A DNA stretch of 64,000 nucleotides, taken from NCBI GenBank assembly GCA_913060665.1, contig CAJXUY010000002.1, forward strand, positions 1-64,000. Direction: 5' to 3'. Positions 36,287-48,349 of the stretch are shown here, piece by piece; the first letter of the stretch is position 1; each line of letters begins with the position of its first letter. A model generated the notes under the pieces. It did not search any database and was not told the origin of the DNA. It was given only the letters and a program-made list of their open reading frames with translations. Position numbers and translations under genes: made by a program. The DNA comes from an uncultured Oleiphilaceae bacterium (GTDB taxonomy: Bacteria > Pseudomonadota > Gammaproteobacteria > Pseudomonadales > Oleiphilaceae).

Positions 36287-37210
36287 CTATCTACTTTTTT
36301 TACGCCCACTAGAGGCCGGTTTAGCACTGCGCCTGCTATCCGTTAAGGGTTTAGCTTTCTTTTTACTTTGTCTCTTAAGCTTCTCGATATCTTTTGGGTT
36401 TTTCTTTGTAACAGGCTTGGATTTTAACCCGACCATGGCAGAGAGGTTATCTGAATCTTTTTGGCCAAGCTCTTCAAACCTCCCTACTTTCAGCCTAGAA
36501 GGCATAAACATACAACCAAACCTAACACGTTTAAGACGGCTAACTGAAACACCTTGTGATGCCCACAATCGCCTAACTTCACGATTGCGACCTTCCATAA
36601 GTACTACATGGAACCAATGATTAAGACCTGTGCCACCTGAATCGTGTATATCAGTAAATTTCGCCATTCCGTCTTCAAGCAAAACACCCTGCTTCAAACG
36701 AGCGATCATTTCATCATCAACATCGCCTTTAATACGCACTGCATATTCACGATCAACTTCATTGGATGGGTGCATCAGGCGGTTAGCTAATTCACCATCC
36801 GTGGTAAACAATAATAACCCTGATGTATTAATATCTAGTCGACCAACAATAATCCACCGCTGACCTTTGATAGGGGGTAGTCGATCAAATACAGTAGGCC
36901 GTCCCTCAGGGTCACTTCTGGTACTCACCTCCCCTTCTGGTTTATTGTAAATCAGAATTCTGCGAGCAGACATATCGCTTCGATCCAATTTAACCGGCTT
37001 ATCATCCAGCGTAATTTTATCTGCAAAAACAGCCCTATCACCTAACTTGGCAAGCACTCCATTAAGAGTGATTCGTCCTTCTTGGATCCAGGCTTCTATC
37101 TCTCTTCTTGACCCTACGCCCGCTTGAGACAATAGTTTTTGCAAACGTTCTCCCGCAAGCGAACTTGAAGAAGTGTTTGTAGATGAGGTATTCGATGTGT
37201 CAGACGTCAT
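36287..37210 (-). CDS. rluB: 23S rRNA pseudouridine synthase RluB
   Basis: A protein of about 307 aa that makes pseudouridine at position 2605 of 23S rRNA. N-terminal S4 domain (GERLQKLLSQAGVGSRREIEAWIQEGRITLNG), catalytic motif VGRLDINTSGLLLFTTDGELANRLMHPSNEVDREY with the nucleophilic Asp, and EGRNREVRRLWASQGVSVSRLKRVRFG. The C-terminal tail is a lysine-rich, presumably disordered extension. The start is ATG 37210 rather than the TTG at 37222. It follows scpB by 25 nt; scpA-scpB-rluB is a conserved gene order. Confidence 0.95.
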   Translation of the reverse strand: MTSDTSNTSSTNTSSSSLAGERLQKLLSQAGVGSRREIEAWIQEGRITLNGVLAKLGDRAVFADKITLDDKPVKLDRSDMSARRILIYNKPEGEVSTRSDPEGRPTVFDRLPPIKGQRWIIVGRLDINTSGLLLFTTDGELANRLMHPSNEVDREYAVRIKGDVDDEMIARLKQGVLLEDGMAKFTDIHDSGGTGLNHWFHVVLMEGRNREVRRLWASQGVSVSRLKRVRFGCMFMPSRLKVGRFEELGQKDSDNLSAMVGLKSKPVTKKNPKDIEKLKRQSKKKAKPLTDSRRSAKPASSGRKKSR

Positions 37211-37235
37211 TTTAACAACCAAAAGTTATGTAATA

Positions 37236-37988
37236 TTAGTGAACTAACGAGTCATCGCTGTCACTCAATTCTGTTAAATCCGGAGTATCGAGTAAATCCG
37301 AATCTGGATCTATATCAACGTTAGTACCTATGTCATTATCTGTTTCAAAATGACTTTCGGGCTCACCTAAAGGTTGAAGTTGTTGCTCCATTTCGAGGCT
37401 AATGGCTTCAAGATCCCTTATTTCAGAGAGCGGTGGTAACTGATCAAGACCTTGCAAATTAAAGTAATCAAGAAATTGGCGTGTCGTCGCATACATGGCA
37501 GGTTTTCCGGGGACATCTTTATGCCCAACTACTCTCACCCAGCTGCGCTCCAGAAGTGTTTTAATAATATTCGAACTAACAGCAACCCCTCGAATATCTT
37601 CTATGTCACCTCGCGTTATAGGTTGGCGATAAGCGATTAAAGCTAATGTTTCTAATAAAGCGCGACTATAACGTTGAGGTCTTTCTTCCCATAATTTACT
37701 CACCCATGGAGAAAACTCTTGTTTAACCTGAAACCGATACCCACTCGCGACCTTAACAAGCTCAAAACCTTTGTCTTCACAGTCTAAGGATATTTCATCA
37801 AGTGCCACACGCATTGACTTCTTTGTCGGGCGATCGCTGCCATCGAAAAGCTCAATAAGCCGATCAATATCCAGTGGCTTACCTACTGATAATAACGCTG
37901 CTTCGATAATGTTTTTAACTTTGATCCGAGACGTTTTGTTGCTATGCGCAGCCTTCTTTTGGGGCTTATCCTTGATTGTGTCACTCAT
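37236..37988 (-). CDS. scpB: Segregation and condensation protein B
   Basis: A 250-aa ScpB. It carries two winged-helix domains (KNIIEAALLSVGKPLDIDRLIELFD ... and RYSRALLETLALIAYRQPITRGDIEDIRGVAVSSNIIKTLLERSWVRVVGHKDVPGKPAMYATTRQFLDYFNLQGLDQLP). The C-terminal tail is acidic and low in complexity. ScpB dimers bridge ScpA within the SMC complex. Its start overlaps the scpA stop (37988). SMC is encoded 3 kb further on the same strand. Confidence 0.95.
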   Translation of the reverse strand: MSDTIKDKPQKKAAHSNKTSRIKVKNIIEAALLSVGKPLDIDRLIELFDGSDRPTKKSMRVALDEISLDCEDKGFELVKVASGYRFQVKQEFSPWVSKLWEERPQRYSRALLETLALIAYRQPITRGDIEDIRGVAVSSNIIKTLLERSWVRVVGHKDVPGKPAMYATTRQFLDYFNLQGLDQLPPLSEIRDLEAISLEMEQQLQPLGEPESHFETDNDIGTNVDIDPDSDLLDTPDLTELSDSDDSLVH

Positions 37989-38812
37989 TACACTCTAGCC
38001 TTAAGGTGAATAGCTCCAAATGACTCATTCTGAATTAGCTCTACCAGCTGCTCTTTAATTAGCTCCATTATAGCCAAAAACGTAACAACAACGCCCAAAC
38101 GCCCTTCTTCTGTATTAAACAATGATTCGAATGATGTAAATCGTTCGGCGGATAGCAGACTCAGTACATAGGTCATTTTTTCTCGTGTTGATAATGTCTC
38201 TTTTTGAATTTGATGGCTTTCAAACATATCTGAACGTCTCAGAACTTCACTAAACGCAAGCATCAATTCCTGTAGCGATAAATCGGGATGCATTTTTTTA
38301 TCGTCACGCGTTGGCGGAGAGATATTACTGCCGTAGGTATCACGTCCCACTCGCGGCAACTCATCCAGATCTTCCGCAGCCTGCTTAAAGCGTTCATATT
38401 GTTGCAAGCGCCTAATTAACTCAGCTCTAGGATCATCCTCGTCTTCATCCCCACCTTCGTGGCGAGGCAATAGTATACGAGACTTTATTTCGGCTAGCAT
38501 CGCAGCCATTAGCAAATACTCAGCCGCTAATTCAAATCTCATAGCCTTCATTAACGCAATATATTCCATATATTGCCGAGTGATATTACTTACATTTACA
38601 TTTAAAATATCCATATTCTGACGTCGAATCAGGTAAAGCAGTAAATCAAGAGGCCCCTCGAAGGTATCTAACATAACTTCCAGCGCATCTGGAGGTATAT
38701 AGAGGTCTTGCGGTATTTCGGTAACAGGCTTTCCATCAACGAACGCAAATATCATCTCTTGCTGGATGTGAGGAGTCTCTACCTCATTGCCTTCGTCAAT
38801 TTCTACCGTCAT
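37988..38812 (-). CDS. scpA: Segregation and condensation protein A (kleisin)
   Basis: A 274-aa kleisin joining the two SMC heads. The N-terminal domain reads LDTFEGPLDLLLYLIRRQNMDILNVNVSNITRQYMEYIALMKAMRFELAAEYLLMAAMLAEIKSRILLP, which is diagnostic. The C-terminal winged helix includes VVTFLAIMELIKEQLVELIQNESFGAIHL. The ATG is at 38812; upstream lies trpS, 67 nt away and on the same strand, so trpS-scpA-scpB-rluB could be one operon. Confidence 0.95.
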   Translation of the reverse strand: MTVEIDEGNEVETPHIQQEMIFAFVDGKPVTEIPQDLYIPPDALEVMLDTFEGPLDLLLYLIRRQNMDILNVNVSNITRQYMEYIALMKAMRFELAAEYLLMAAMLAEIKSRILLPRHEGGDEDEDDPRAELIRRLQQYERFKQAAEDLDELPRVGRDTYGSNISPPTRDDKKMHPDLSLQELMLAFSEVLRRSDMFESHQIQKETLSTREKMTYVLSLLSAERFTSFESLFNTEEGRLGVVVTFLAIMELIKEQLVELIQNESFGAIHLKARV

Positions 38813-38879
38813 TTAAAAGTCCACTATTTGTATTGAGACAATACCCTATGTATAAATCAACGCGCTAGGTATCCAAAAA

Positions 38880-40094
38880 CTAACGATATGATAGCCCCAT
38901 TGCACGCTTTACTTCATCAAGAGTCGCTTTAGCGGCATCTCGAGCTGCTTCTACCCCTTCTGCGATAATTGAACGAACAAGTTCTGGATTTTCTTCATAC
39001 TGTTTAGCCCGCTCATGTATCGGTCTTTGTTCTTCCAACACCGCGTCGATCACCGGCTTTTTACAGTCGAGACAACCAATACCTGCACTTCGACACCCTT
39101 CTTGCACCCAGGTTTTAGTTTTTTTGTCTGAATAAACTTCATGCAACTGCCAAACGGGACACTTATCAGGATCACCAGAATCCGTCAGTCTTACACGTTG
39201 CGGATCAGTTTGCATAGTCCTGATGTTCTTAACAACAGTGTCAGCATCTTCCCTTATACCGATCGTATTACCACAAGATTTAGACATTTTCTGACCGTCG
39301 AGACCAGGCATCTTTGCGGAGGGTGTAAGGATCGGTTGAGGCTCAGGTAGAATCACTTTACCACCACCTTCTATGTATCCAAATAAGCGTTCTCTATCTC
39401 CTAAGGATACTTTTTGCTGTTCTCTAATCAATGCTCGAGCCGTTTCAAGTGCGTCTTCATCACCTTGTTCAAGAAAACGCTTACGCAGTGACCGATACAC
39501 CTTTGCATTTTTCTTACCCATTTTTTTAATCGCGGATTCTGCCTGCTCTTCGAACCCGATGTCTTTACCGTATAAATGATTAAAGCGACGTGCAACCTCC
39601 CTCGTCATCTCAACATGTGAGACCTGATCTGCCCCCACAGGTACTTGACCTGCCCGGTACATTAAAATGTCGGCACTCTGAAGTAGCGGATAACCCAAGA
39701 ATCCATAAGTCGCTAAATCTTTTTCCTTTAGTCTTTCCTGCTGATCTTTATAAGTAGGAACACGTTCAAGCCAACCGAGAGGGGTCATCATGGAAAGAAG
39801 TAAATGCAACTCCGCATGCTCAGGTACTTTCGATTGAATGAACATTGTGGCTGAGCCGGGGTTAACGCCCGCCGCTAGCCAATCTATCACCATATCCCAA
39901 ACGCTTTGTTCAATGATATGAGGGTCTTCATAATGGGTCGTTAAGGCATGCCAATCCGCTACAAAAAAGAAACATTCGAAGTCGTGCTGCAATTCAACCC
40001 AGTTTTTAAGCACGCCATGGTAGTGTCCAAGGTGAAGCTTACCGGTAGGCCTCATCCCTGATAAAACGCGCTGCTGTGACTCGACGGCACTCAA
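38880..40094 (-). CDS. trpS: Tryptophanyl-tRNA synthetase, long form with Cys cluster
   Basis: A 404-aa class-I synthetase. HIGH-type motif GKLHLGHYHG near the N terminus and KMSKS in DGQKMSKSCGN. It is longer than the 330-aa E. coli type: there is an insertion (about 190-265, KKMGKKNAKVYRSLRKRF...) and a cysteine set C312-x21-C334-x6-C341-x2-C344. Thermotoga TrpS holds a 4Fe-4S cluster with C-x22-C-x6-C-x2-C at the matching place, so an iron-sulfur cluster near the anticodon-binding region is likely. The start is TTG at 40094, backed by a strong GAGGAG 6 nt upstream. Confidence 0.95.
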   Translation of the reverse strand: MSAVESQQRVLSGMRPTGKLHLGHYHGVLKNWVELQHDFECFFFVADWHALTTHYEDPHIIEQSVWDMVIDWLAAGVNPGSATMFIQSKVPEHAELHLLLSMMTPLGWLERVPTYKDQQERLKEKDLATYGFLGYPLLQSADILMYRAGQVPVGADQVSHVEMTREVARRFNHLYGKDIGFEEQAESAIKKMGKKNAKVYRSLRKRFLEQGDEDALETARALIREQQKVSLGDRERLFGYIEGGGKVILPEPQPILTPSAKMPGLDGQKMSKSCGNTIGIREDADTVVKNIRTMQTDPQRVRLTDSGDPDKCPVWQLHEVYSDKKTKTWVQEGCRSAGIGCLDCKKPVIDAVLEEQRPIHERAKQYEENPELVRSIIAEGVEAARDAAKATLDEVKRAMGLSYR

Positions 40095-40207
40095 TGGTGA
40101 CTCCTCAGAAAGGTGATATTGGTTCTTGAAACCAATTATAAACTAGAACTACGCTGACTCCACATGCTTTTCTTAGAAAGGCCGATAAATCGTTTTCTAT
40201 AAATACA

Positions 40208-40235
40208 AAAGCCGCCTCACAAAGGAGGCGGCTTT
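40208..40235 (-). terminator. Intrinsic terminator of the suc operon
   Basis: AAAGCCGCCTC pairs with GAGGCGGCTTT around a 6-nt loop; on the minus strand it ends in TTTTGTATTT. It lies 55 nt after sucD and closes the sdh-suc block. Confidence 0.9.
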
Positions 40236-40290
40236 AACCTAAACATGACCTAACGTAATAAGCAGTCTAGAGTATTATCAACGTAACGTA

Positions 40291-41163
40291 TTACCAACCC
40301 GTTACTTCAGCTAGAGCCTTACCAATATCGGCTAGACTTTTCACTGTTTTAACGCCAGCGTCTTCAAGTGCTGCAAACTTTTCGGTTGCAGTACCCTTAC
40401 CACCCGCAATAATAGCGCCGGCATGCCCCATTCTCTTTCCTGCTGGCGCTGTAACACCTGCAATATAAGAGACCACAGGCTTAGTAACATTATGCTTGAT
40501 ATATTCTGCAGCTTCTTCTTCCGCTGAACCACCAATTTCACCGATCATTACAATAGCTTCAGTTTTCGGATCGTTCTGGAATAACTTTAGAATATCGATA
40601 AAGCTAGATCCCGGAATCGGGTCGCCACCAATTCCGACACATGTAGACTGACCATAACCGTAATCAGTGGTCTGCTTAACCGCCTCATAAGTCAAGGTAC
40701 CTGAACGAGACACAATACCCACCTTACCAGGTAAATGTATATGGCCCGGCATGATACCAATCTTTGACTCTCCCGGCGTTATAACCCCTGGGCAGTTAGG
40801 CCCCACCAAACGCACACCGAGTTCATCACACTTAACTTTTGCGTCAAGCATATCAAGTGTGGGAATCCCTTCGGTTATACAAACAATCAGCTTAATTCCA
40901 CCATTTGCCGCTTCTAAAATAGAATCCTTACAAAAAGGCGCTGGAACATAAATCACGGACGCTTCTGCACCCGTTTGCTCTACCGCTTCTCTAACCGTAT
41001 TAAAAACAGGTAGCCCTAAATGAGTCTGACCGCCCTTACCTGGAGTAACACCCCCAACCATGCAAGTACCGTATTCAATAGCCTGCTCTGAGTGAAACGT
41101 ACCCTGCGCACCAGTAAAGCCCTGACAGATAACTTTGGTATTCTTGTCGATTAAAACACTCAT
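40291..41163 (-). CDS. sucD: Succinyl-CoA synthetase alpha subunit
   Basis: A 290-aa subunit. It binds CoA via the N-terminal Rossmann domain ([33 protein letters not shown]) and carries the phosphorylated histidine in [14 protein letters not shown]. Other family motifs are [21 protein letters not shown] and [10 protein letters not shown]-type [11 protein letters not shown]. With SucC it makes succinate and ATP or GTP from succinyl-CoA. Its ATG overlaps the sucC stop region at 41163. Last gene of the block. Confidence 0.97.
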   Translation of the reverse strand: MSVLIDKNTKVICQGFTGAQGTFHSEQAIEYGTCMVGGVTPGKGGQTHLGLPVFNTVREAVEQTGAEASVIYVPAPFCKDSILEAANGGIKLIVCITEGIPTLDMLDAKVKCDELGVRLVGPNCPGVITPGESKIGIMPGHIHLPGKVGIVSRSGTLTYEAVKQTTDYGYGQSTCVGIGGDPIPGSSFIDILKLFQNDPKTEAIVMIGEIGGSAEEEAAEYIKHNVTKPVVSYIAGVTAPAGKRMGHAGAIIAGGKGTATEKFAALEDAGVKTVKSLADIGKALAEVTGW

Positions 41164-42332
41164 TATGCTTGGCCCCCTGCTGCCTTAACAACTGAATCAG
41201 CGGCATGTTCCAAACTCTCAGCCGCGATAATATTTAGTCCGCTGTCTGCCAGCTTTTTGGTACCGAGTTCAGCATTATTACCTTCCAAACGCACGACAAC
41301 AGGTACCTTAACACCCACTTCTTCAACGGCTCCAATTACACCATCTGCAATCAAGTCACAACGAACAATACCACCAAAGATGTTCACTAATACCGCTTTA
41401 ACACTGGTGTCAGATAAAATAATCTTAAATGCTTCTGTCACTCGTTCTTTAGTTGCGCCGCCGCCTACGTCCAAAAAGTTAGCAGGCTCCCCGCCGCGAA
41501 GCTTCACGATATCCATAGTCCCCATCGCCAGACCCGCACCGTTAACCATGCAGCCGATGTTCCCATCGAGTGCAACATAGTTAAGTTCCCACTCTGCCGC
41601 TTCAGCTTCACGGGCATCTTCTTGAGAAGGGTCTCTCATTTCAACCAGTTTTGGCTGACGATAAAGTGCGTTTGCATCGATATTAATTTTACCGTCAAGA
41701 CAATGAAGATCATCCTCATCAGTGATCACCAATGGGTTAATCTCAAGTAATGCCAAATCGTAATCGTGGAACAATTGAGACAATCCAATAAATAGTTTAG
41801 TGAACTGCTTTACCTGCTTGCTATTAAGACCTAGTTGAAATGCCAAGTCTCTTGCTTGATATGGCTGTGCGCCTACTAACGGATCAATAATCGCTTGTAA
41901 TATTTTCTCTGGTGTTTCTTCTGCGACCTTCTCTATCTCGACACCGCCTTCAGTAGACGCCATAAAGACGACTCGACGGGTGGCACGATCGACAACCGCT
42001 CCAAGATACAATTCCTGTGCTATATCAGTACAAGACTCAACCAATATTTTAGTCACTGGCTGCCCATTAGCATCTGTTTGGTAGGTCACCAAATTCTTAC
42101 CTAACCACTGCTCAGCAAACGCTTTTATTTCTTCTTTTGAGCTAACAAGTTTAACCCCACCCGCCTTACCTCGGCCGCCGGCATGAACCTGTGCTTTAAC
42201 AACCCATTTATCGCCACCTATTTTATCGGCAGCTGCAGCAGCCTCTTCAGGGGTATCGCAAGCGTATCCAGTTGATACAGGCAAGCCATACTCAGCGAAA
42301 AGTTGCTTTGCCTGATACTCGTGTAGATTCAT
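41163..42332 (-). CDS. sucC: Succinyl-CoA synthetase beta subunit
   Basis: A 389-aa ATP-grasp subunit. N-terminal [31 protein letters not shown], nucleotide-binding [19 protein letters not shown], and C-terminal [39 protein letters not shown], with [19 protein letters not shown] near the subunit interface. It binds the nucleotide and succinate. The gene follows lpd by about 115 nt and overlaps sucD. Confidence 0.97.
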   Translation of the reverse strand: MNLHEYQAKQLFAEYGLPVSTGYACDTPEEAAAAADKIGGDKWVVKAQVHAGGRGKAGGVKLVSSKEEIKAFAEQWLGKNLVTYQTDANGQPVTKILVESCTDIAQELYLGAVVDRATRRVVFMASTEGGVEIEKVAEETPEKILQAIIDPLVGAQPYQARDLAFQLGLNSKQVKQFTKLFIGLSQLFHDYDLALLEINPLVITDEDDLHCLDGKINIDANALYRQPKLVEMRDPSQEDAREAEAAEWELNYVALDGNIGCMVNGAGLAMGTMDIVKLRGGEPANFLDVGGGATKERVTEAFKIILSDTSVKAVLVNIFGGIVRCDLIADGVIGAVEEVGVKVPVVVRLEGNNAELGTKKLADSGLNIIAAESLEHAADSVVKAAGGQA

Positions 42333-42447
42333 AGTTTTTTCCGTTTATCCAGACAGTTGTATAATGTCCACTAGTATGTGAACTATTAAGCTGCCAGTGA
42401 GGATCACTCACCGACAGTCAATCCAGCAGTGCCTTTTACAGCACTCA

Positions 42448-43896
<1,449 letters not shown>

Positions 43897-43923
43897 TTAA
43901 TTTTTAATTAACGTTAAAAATTT

Positions 43924-45162
43924 CTATACGTCGAGGATAATTCGAGCTGGGTCTTCTAGCAATTCTTTAATAGTTACCAAAAATTGAACTGCTTCCTTCC
44001 CATCTATCATCCTATGGTCATATGACAGAGCCAAGTACATCATTGGCAATATAACCACCTCGCCATTAACAGCCATTGGACGCTCTTGAATTTTATGCAT
44101 TCCAAGAATGGCCGTTTGAGGCGGGTTGATAATAGGCGTCGACAACAGCGAACCAAACACACCACCGTTTGAAATGGTGAACGTGCCGCCAGTCATATCT
44201 TCGATACCTAGCTTTCCGTCGCGAGCTTTTAGACCATAGTTACGGATACCCGCTTCGATATCAGCAAGGCCCATGCCATCAACATCTCTTAAAATCGGGA
44301 CAACCAACCCTCTATCTGAAGAGACCGCGACTCCGATATCCTGGTAACCATGATAAACAATATCATTGCCATCAATTGACGCATTAACAGCAGGAAAACG
44401 CTTAAGCGCTTCTACTGCCGCCTTAACGAAAAATGACATAAAGCCTAAGCGTGTACCGTTATGCTTCTTCTCGAATAAATCCTTGTACTGGTTACGAAGA
44501 TCCATCACAGGCTTCATGTTAACTTCATTAAATGTCGTCAACAAAGCAGCATTTTGCTGTGCACTGACAAGACGACGTGCAACACTGGCACGCAAACGAG
44601 TCATAGGAACACGTTTTTCGATACGCCCTTGCCCAGGAATGTCGAGACTAGGCATGTTTGGAGCGGGTGTTGATGACTTAGTTGCTTCAGGCTGGGGCGC
44701 TGAAGCCGCTACAGGCGCCGGTGACGCCCCCAAATAGTTCACAACATCTTCTTTCGTTACTCGCCCGCCCTTACCTGAAGCGGGGATTAAAGACGCATCC
44801 AAACTGTTTTCATCAACTAATTTACGAGCCGCCGGGCTCAATAATAACGCTTCGGCTGGTGCTGTTTGAACTGCCGGCTCAGCTGCCACCACAGGCGCTT
44901 CAGAAGCTGTAACAGTACCAGCTGCTCCATCGGCAAATATGCCAATTATTTCTCCGCTAAGAACAGTATCTCCTTCGCCTTTGGAAATACTTTCGATTAC
45001 TCCGTCTGTCGGTGCGACGACTTCTAGTACTACCTTGTCGGTTTCAATATCGACAATAAGCTCATCTCTGGCTACCTGCTCGCCTGGCTGTTTATGCCAG
45101 GTAGCAATGGTTCCGTCTGCAACTGATTCAGGGAAGGTCGGTGCTTTGATTTCGATTGCCAT
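43924..45162 (-). CDS. sucB: 2-oxoglutarate dehydrogenase E2, dihydrolipoyl succinyltransferase
   Basis: A 412-aa E2. One lipoyl domain (about 1-80) with the modified Lys in [10 protein letters not shown]; Ala/Pro linker; peripheral-subunit-binding domain ([38 protein letters not shown], about 107-144); catalytic domain (about 185-412) with [23 protein letters not shown] and the active-site [13 protein letters not shown] near the C terminus. The core of the complex between SucA and Lpd. Downstream of sucA by 33 nt. Confidence 0.97.
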   Translation of the reverse strand: MAIEIKAPTFPESVADGTIATWHKQPGEQVARDELIVDIETDKVVLEVVAPTDGVIESISKGEGDTVLSGEIIGIFADGAAGTVTASEAPVVAAEPAVQTAPAEALLLSPAARKLVDENSLDASLIPASGKGGRVTKEDVVNYLGASPAPVAASAPQPEATKSSTPAPNMPSLDIPGQGRIEKRVPMTRLRASVARRLVSAQQNAALLTTFNEVNMKPVMDLRNQYKDLFEKKHNGTRLGFMSFFVKAAVEALKRFPAVNASIDGNDIVYHGYQDIGVAVSSDRGLVVPILRDVDGMGLADIEAGIRNYGLKARDGKLGIEDMTGGTFTISNGGVFGSLLSTPIINPPQTAILGMHKIQERPMAVNGEVVILPMMYLALSYDHRMIDGKEAVQFLVTIKELLEDPARIILDV

Positions 45163-45195
45163 TTGTTATCCTTTCTCTACAAATTCTTTTCTTGT

Positions 45196-48036
45196 TTATA
45201 CGTCTAATGCTTCACTGACTAGCTTATTTTGTTCTTCTACATGGACAGAAGCGTAACCGCATGCAGGAGCTGCGGACGCGGGTCTACCAGCGTAGTTAAG
45301 GTATATCTTGGGGTTAATGTCTCGCAACACTTCCCTCATATGGTGCTGACTACAATACCAAGCACCCTGATTCATTGGTTCCTCTTGACACCATACAACA
45401 TCAGCAAGCTTGGGGTAGACCGATAGCACTTCCAATAAGTCGTCAGAAGGGAAAGGGTACAACTGTTCAATTCGAACGATTGCCACTTCTTCTTTCTCTT
45501 CATTGCGACGACGCTCCAATAAGTCGTAGTACACTTTGCCGCTACACAGTACAACTCGTTTAACCTTTTTAGGGTCCTGAGCATCCACTTCTGGCAGTAC
45601 GGTATGAAAGGTACCTTCAGACAACTCTTCAATAGTAGAAACGGCTTCTTTATGCCTCAATAAACTCTTAGGCGTAATCGCAATTAACGGTTTACGTAAA
45701 GGCCTCTTCACTTGGCGTCTCAGCATGTGAAATACCTGTGAAGGTGTAGTCGGCACACAAACTTGAATATTATGCTCTGCACATAACTGCAAATAACGCT
45801 CCAACCTAGCAGATGAGTGCTCAGGCCCTTGACCTTCGTAGCCATGTGGTAACAACATGGTTAAGCCACAAAGGCGACCCCACTTATGCTCCCCGCTGGT
45901 TATAAATTGGTCAATAACAACCTGAGCTCCATTTGCAAAGTCACCGAATTGAGCCTCCCAAACAACCAAAGCTCCAGGGTTAGTGGTAGCGTAGCCATAC
46001 TCAAACCCTAGTACAGCAACCTCAGAAAGTAATGAATCATAGATTTCAATCTTAGGCTGGCCATCAGATAAATGCGCCAATGGCATGTAAACCGCACCAT
46101 CATTCTGCCCATGCAATACCGCATGTCTGTGTGAGAATGTTCCCCGACCAACATCTTGTCCGGTAATGCGAACCTCATGTCCGTCATTAAGTAAAGTGGC
46201 ATACGCCATTACCTCGGCATAACCCCAGTTGATAGGCATCGCGCCTTGGTTCATTTTATTACGATCTTCGAGAATTTTTTGAACTTGGCGCTGAACCTTA
46301 AACCCATCAGGAGTCTGGCCTAACTTTTTACCTAACCTCTCTAGGGTTTTACGATTAATGCTAGTTTTCGCTTTTGCGGTCCAGCCATGCCCTAGGTAGG
46401 GTCTCCAGTCTACATGCAACTCAAGCTTTGGATCTTTAACCAAACTTTTCACTACATGATCACCATTATCTAGCGCATCTCGATACTCATCATCAAGCTT
46501 CTTAGACTCATCAGCCGTCAAAATACCCAAGTTGATCAAGCTATCCGCATAGATATTTCGAGTGGTCTGCTGCGCTTTTATCTGTTTGTACATGACAGGT
46601 TGCGTGCCGGAAGGTTCGTCAGCTTCGTTATGCCCCCTTCTTCGGTAGCACACGAGATCAATGACCACATCTTTTTTAAACTGATGACGGTAGTCCATAG
46701 CGACTTGAGTCACAAACAAAACAGCCTCTGGATCATCTCCATTAACATGCAATATGGGAGCCTGTATCATCTTCGCCACATCGGTACAGTATTCAGTCGA
46801 CCGAGCATCTTCTTGCTTATTGGTTGTGAAACCGACCTGGTTATTAATCACAACATGAACCGTACCACCTGTGTGGTAAGCTCTGGTTTGAGACATCTGG
46901 AAGGTTTCCATCACGACACCCTGACCTGCAAATGCAGCATCACCATGCATAATGATTGGAACGACCGTTTCACCCTGGGAGTCTTCACGTCGTGACTGAC
47001 GGGCACGAACCGACCCCTCAACTACAGGCGACACAATTTCAAGGTGAGAAGGGTTAAAAGAGAGTGCCAAGTGTACTTCACCGCCTGGCGTCATAACATT
47101 TGATGAAAAGCCCTGATGATATTTAACATCACCTGAACCCATGTCATGAAGTTTTTTACCTTCAAACTCATCAAACAAGTCTTTTGGATTCTTACCTAAC
47201 GTATTCACTAATACATTCAAGCGACCACGGTGAGCCATACCAATAACAATTTCTTTGGCCCCATAACTACCCGCACGCTGAATAAGCTCATCAGTCAAAG
47301 GAATTAGACTCTCCCCTCCTTCTAACCCAAAACGCTTAGTGCCAGGATAACGAGACCCCAAATACTTTTCCAGTCCCTCAGCAGCAGTTAAACGCTCTAA
47401 TAGATGCCTTCGGGTATCTGCCTCGTATTCAGGGTGAGCCTTAACAGATTCCAGTCGTTGCTGAAACCATCGTTTGATATCAGTGTCGACGATGTGCATA
47501 TACTCGGCACCAACTGTGCCACAATATGTTTCTTCCAGACCATCAATAATATCTTTTAATGTCATGGATTCTGCGCCAAACATCAATGAGCCAGTCTGAA
47601 ACTCAATATCAAGATCAGCTTCACTTAACCCATGATAGTGAAGACCCAAGTCAGCAATGGACTCACGTTCCATAATACCTAACGGATCTAGAGAGGCGTG
47701 TTGGTGCCCCCGAAAACGATAAGCATTAATTAATTGGAGAACTTTAACTTGTTTAGTTTCGTGCTCGGAAGTGGCACTAGATGGTGTAGAGGTTTGACTG
47801 TATTGACGTTGATTTTTTGAAATATGAAGAAATTGTTCACGGATAGTTGAATGAGGAACATCACAGGAAGTGACTCCTTCTTCAGCCCTGGGAAGCTGGT
47901 CAAAATAACTCCTCCACTCTTCGGGGACCTGATTGGGGTCCGTCAAATAAGTGTCGTACAATTGCTCAACGTAAGCAAAATTCCCTCCAGCCAGATGGGA
48001 AGTTTGCCATAACTGCTCCATTATGCTTTCGTGCAT
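45196..48036 (-). CDS. sucA: 2-oxoglutarate dehydrogenase E1
   Basis: A 946-aa thiamine-diphosphate enzyme decarboxylating 2-oxoglutarate. N-terminal MHESIMEQLWQTSHLAGGNFAYVEQLYDTYL matches Pseudomonas-type starts (MQESVMQRMWNSAYLSGGN), which supports the ATG at 48036. Other signatures are the EIVIGMAHRGRLNVLVNTLGK substrate region, HGDAAFAGQGVV and YRRRGHNEADEP of the ThDP fold, and HRHAVLHGQ in the C-terminal half. First gene of sucAB-lpd-sucCD, with a 313-nt gap to sdhB containing inverted repeats. Confidence 0.97.
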   Translation of the reverse strand: MHESIMEQLWQTSHLAGGNFAYVEQLYDTYLTDPNQVPEEWRSYFDQLPRAEEGVTSCDVPHSTIREQFLHISKNQRQYSQTSTPSSATSEHETKQVKVLQLINAYRFRGHQHASLDPLGIMERESIADLGLHYHGLSEADLDIEFQTGSLMFGAESMTLKDIIDGLEETYCGTVGAEYMHIVDTDIKRWFQQRLESVKAHPEYEADTRRHLLERLTAAEGLEKYLGSRYPGTKRFGLEGGESLIPLTDELIQRAGSYGAKEIVIGMAHRGRLNVLVNTLGKNPKDLFDEFEGKKLHDMGSGDVKYHQGFSSNVMTPGGEVHLALSFNPSHLEIVSPVVEGSVRARQSRREDSQGETVVPIIMHGDAAFAGQGVVMETFQMSQTRAYHTGGTVHVVINNQVGFTTNKQEDARSTEYCTDVAKMIQAPILHVNGDDPEAVLFVTQVAMDYRHQFKKDVVIDLVCYRRRGHNEADEPSGTQPVMYKQIKAQQTTRNIYADSLINLGILTADESKKLDDEYRDALDNGDHVVKSLVKDPKLELHVDWRPYLGHGWTAKAKTSINRKTLERLGKKLGQTPDGFKVQRQVQKILEDRNKMNQGAMPINWGYAEVMAYATLLNDGHEVRITGQDVGRGTFSHRHAVLHGQNDGAVYMPLAHLSDGQPKIEIYDSLLSEVAVLGFEYGYATTNPGALVVWEAQFGDFANGAQVVIDQFITSGEHKWGRLCGLTMLLPHGYEGQGPEHSSARLERYLQLCAEHNIQVCVPTTPSQVFHMLRRQVKRPLRKPLIAITPKSLLRHKEAVSTIEELSEGTFHTVLPEVDAQDPKKVKRVVLCSGKVYYDLLERRRNEEKEEVAIVRIEQLYPFPSDDLLEVLSVYPKLADVVWCQEEPMNQGAWYCSQHHMREVLRDINPKIYLNYAGRPASAAPACGYASVHVEEQNKLVSEALDV

Positions 48037-48349
48037 GTTCTATAGCTCGCCTTGGTTAATGCCTGGGAGCTATCTGGTGGCAACCGGTTAAAAACTTACC
48101 TTTGATGACTGCTGCCCCACAGATAGCGCGGGTGTTACCCGCCAACCAGTGGTTTTTCTATTTTTCAGCAAAACTGCAACATCTGCTTTTTGAGCTTGCG
48201 TCACAGGTTCCGGATTATGTGTGTTAATACCTTGGCAAGGTATTAGCCATTAGTATCAACAACACATGGATTCATCAGTACAGTATAGACATTTTTTGGG
48301 AAACCCCTAATTACTAAAGAGTTTCCCAACAAAATAATCTATCAGCCTG
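48037..48349. other. sdhB-sucA intergenic region with three inverted repeats
   Basis: No gene is supported. Three inverted repeats are visible: GCTATCTG (48069-48076) with CAGATAGC (48120-48127); a tight GCGGGT-GTT-ACCCGC hairpin (48128-48142); and TTGGGAAAC (48296-48304) with GTTTCCCAA (48321-48329). None is followed by a T tract on the minus strand, so they look more like mRNA processing or stability elements, or an internal promoter region for sucA, than full terminators. Confidence 0.55.
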
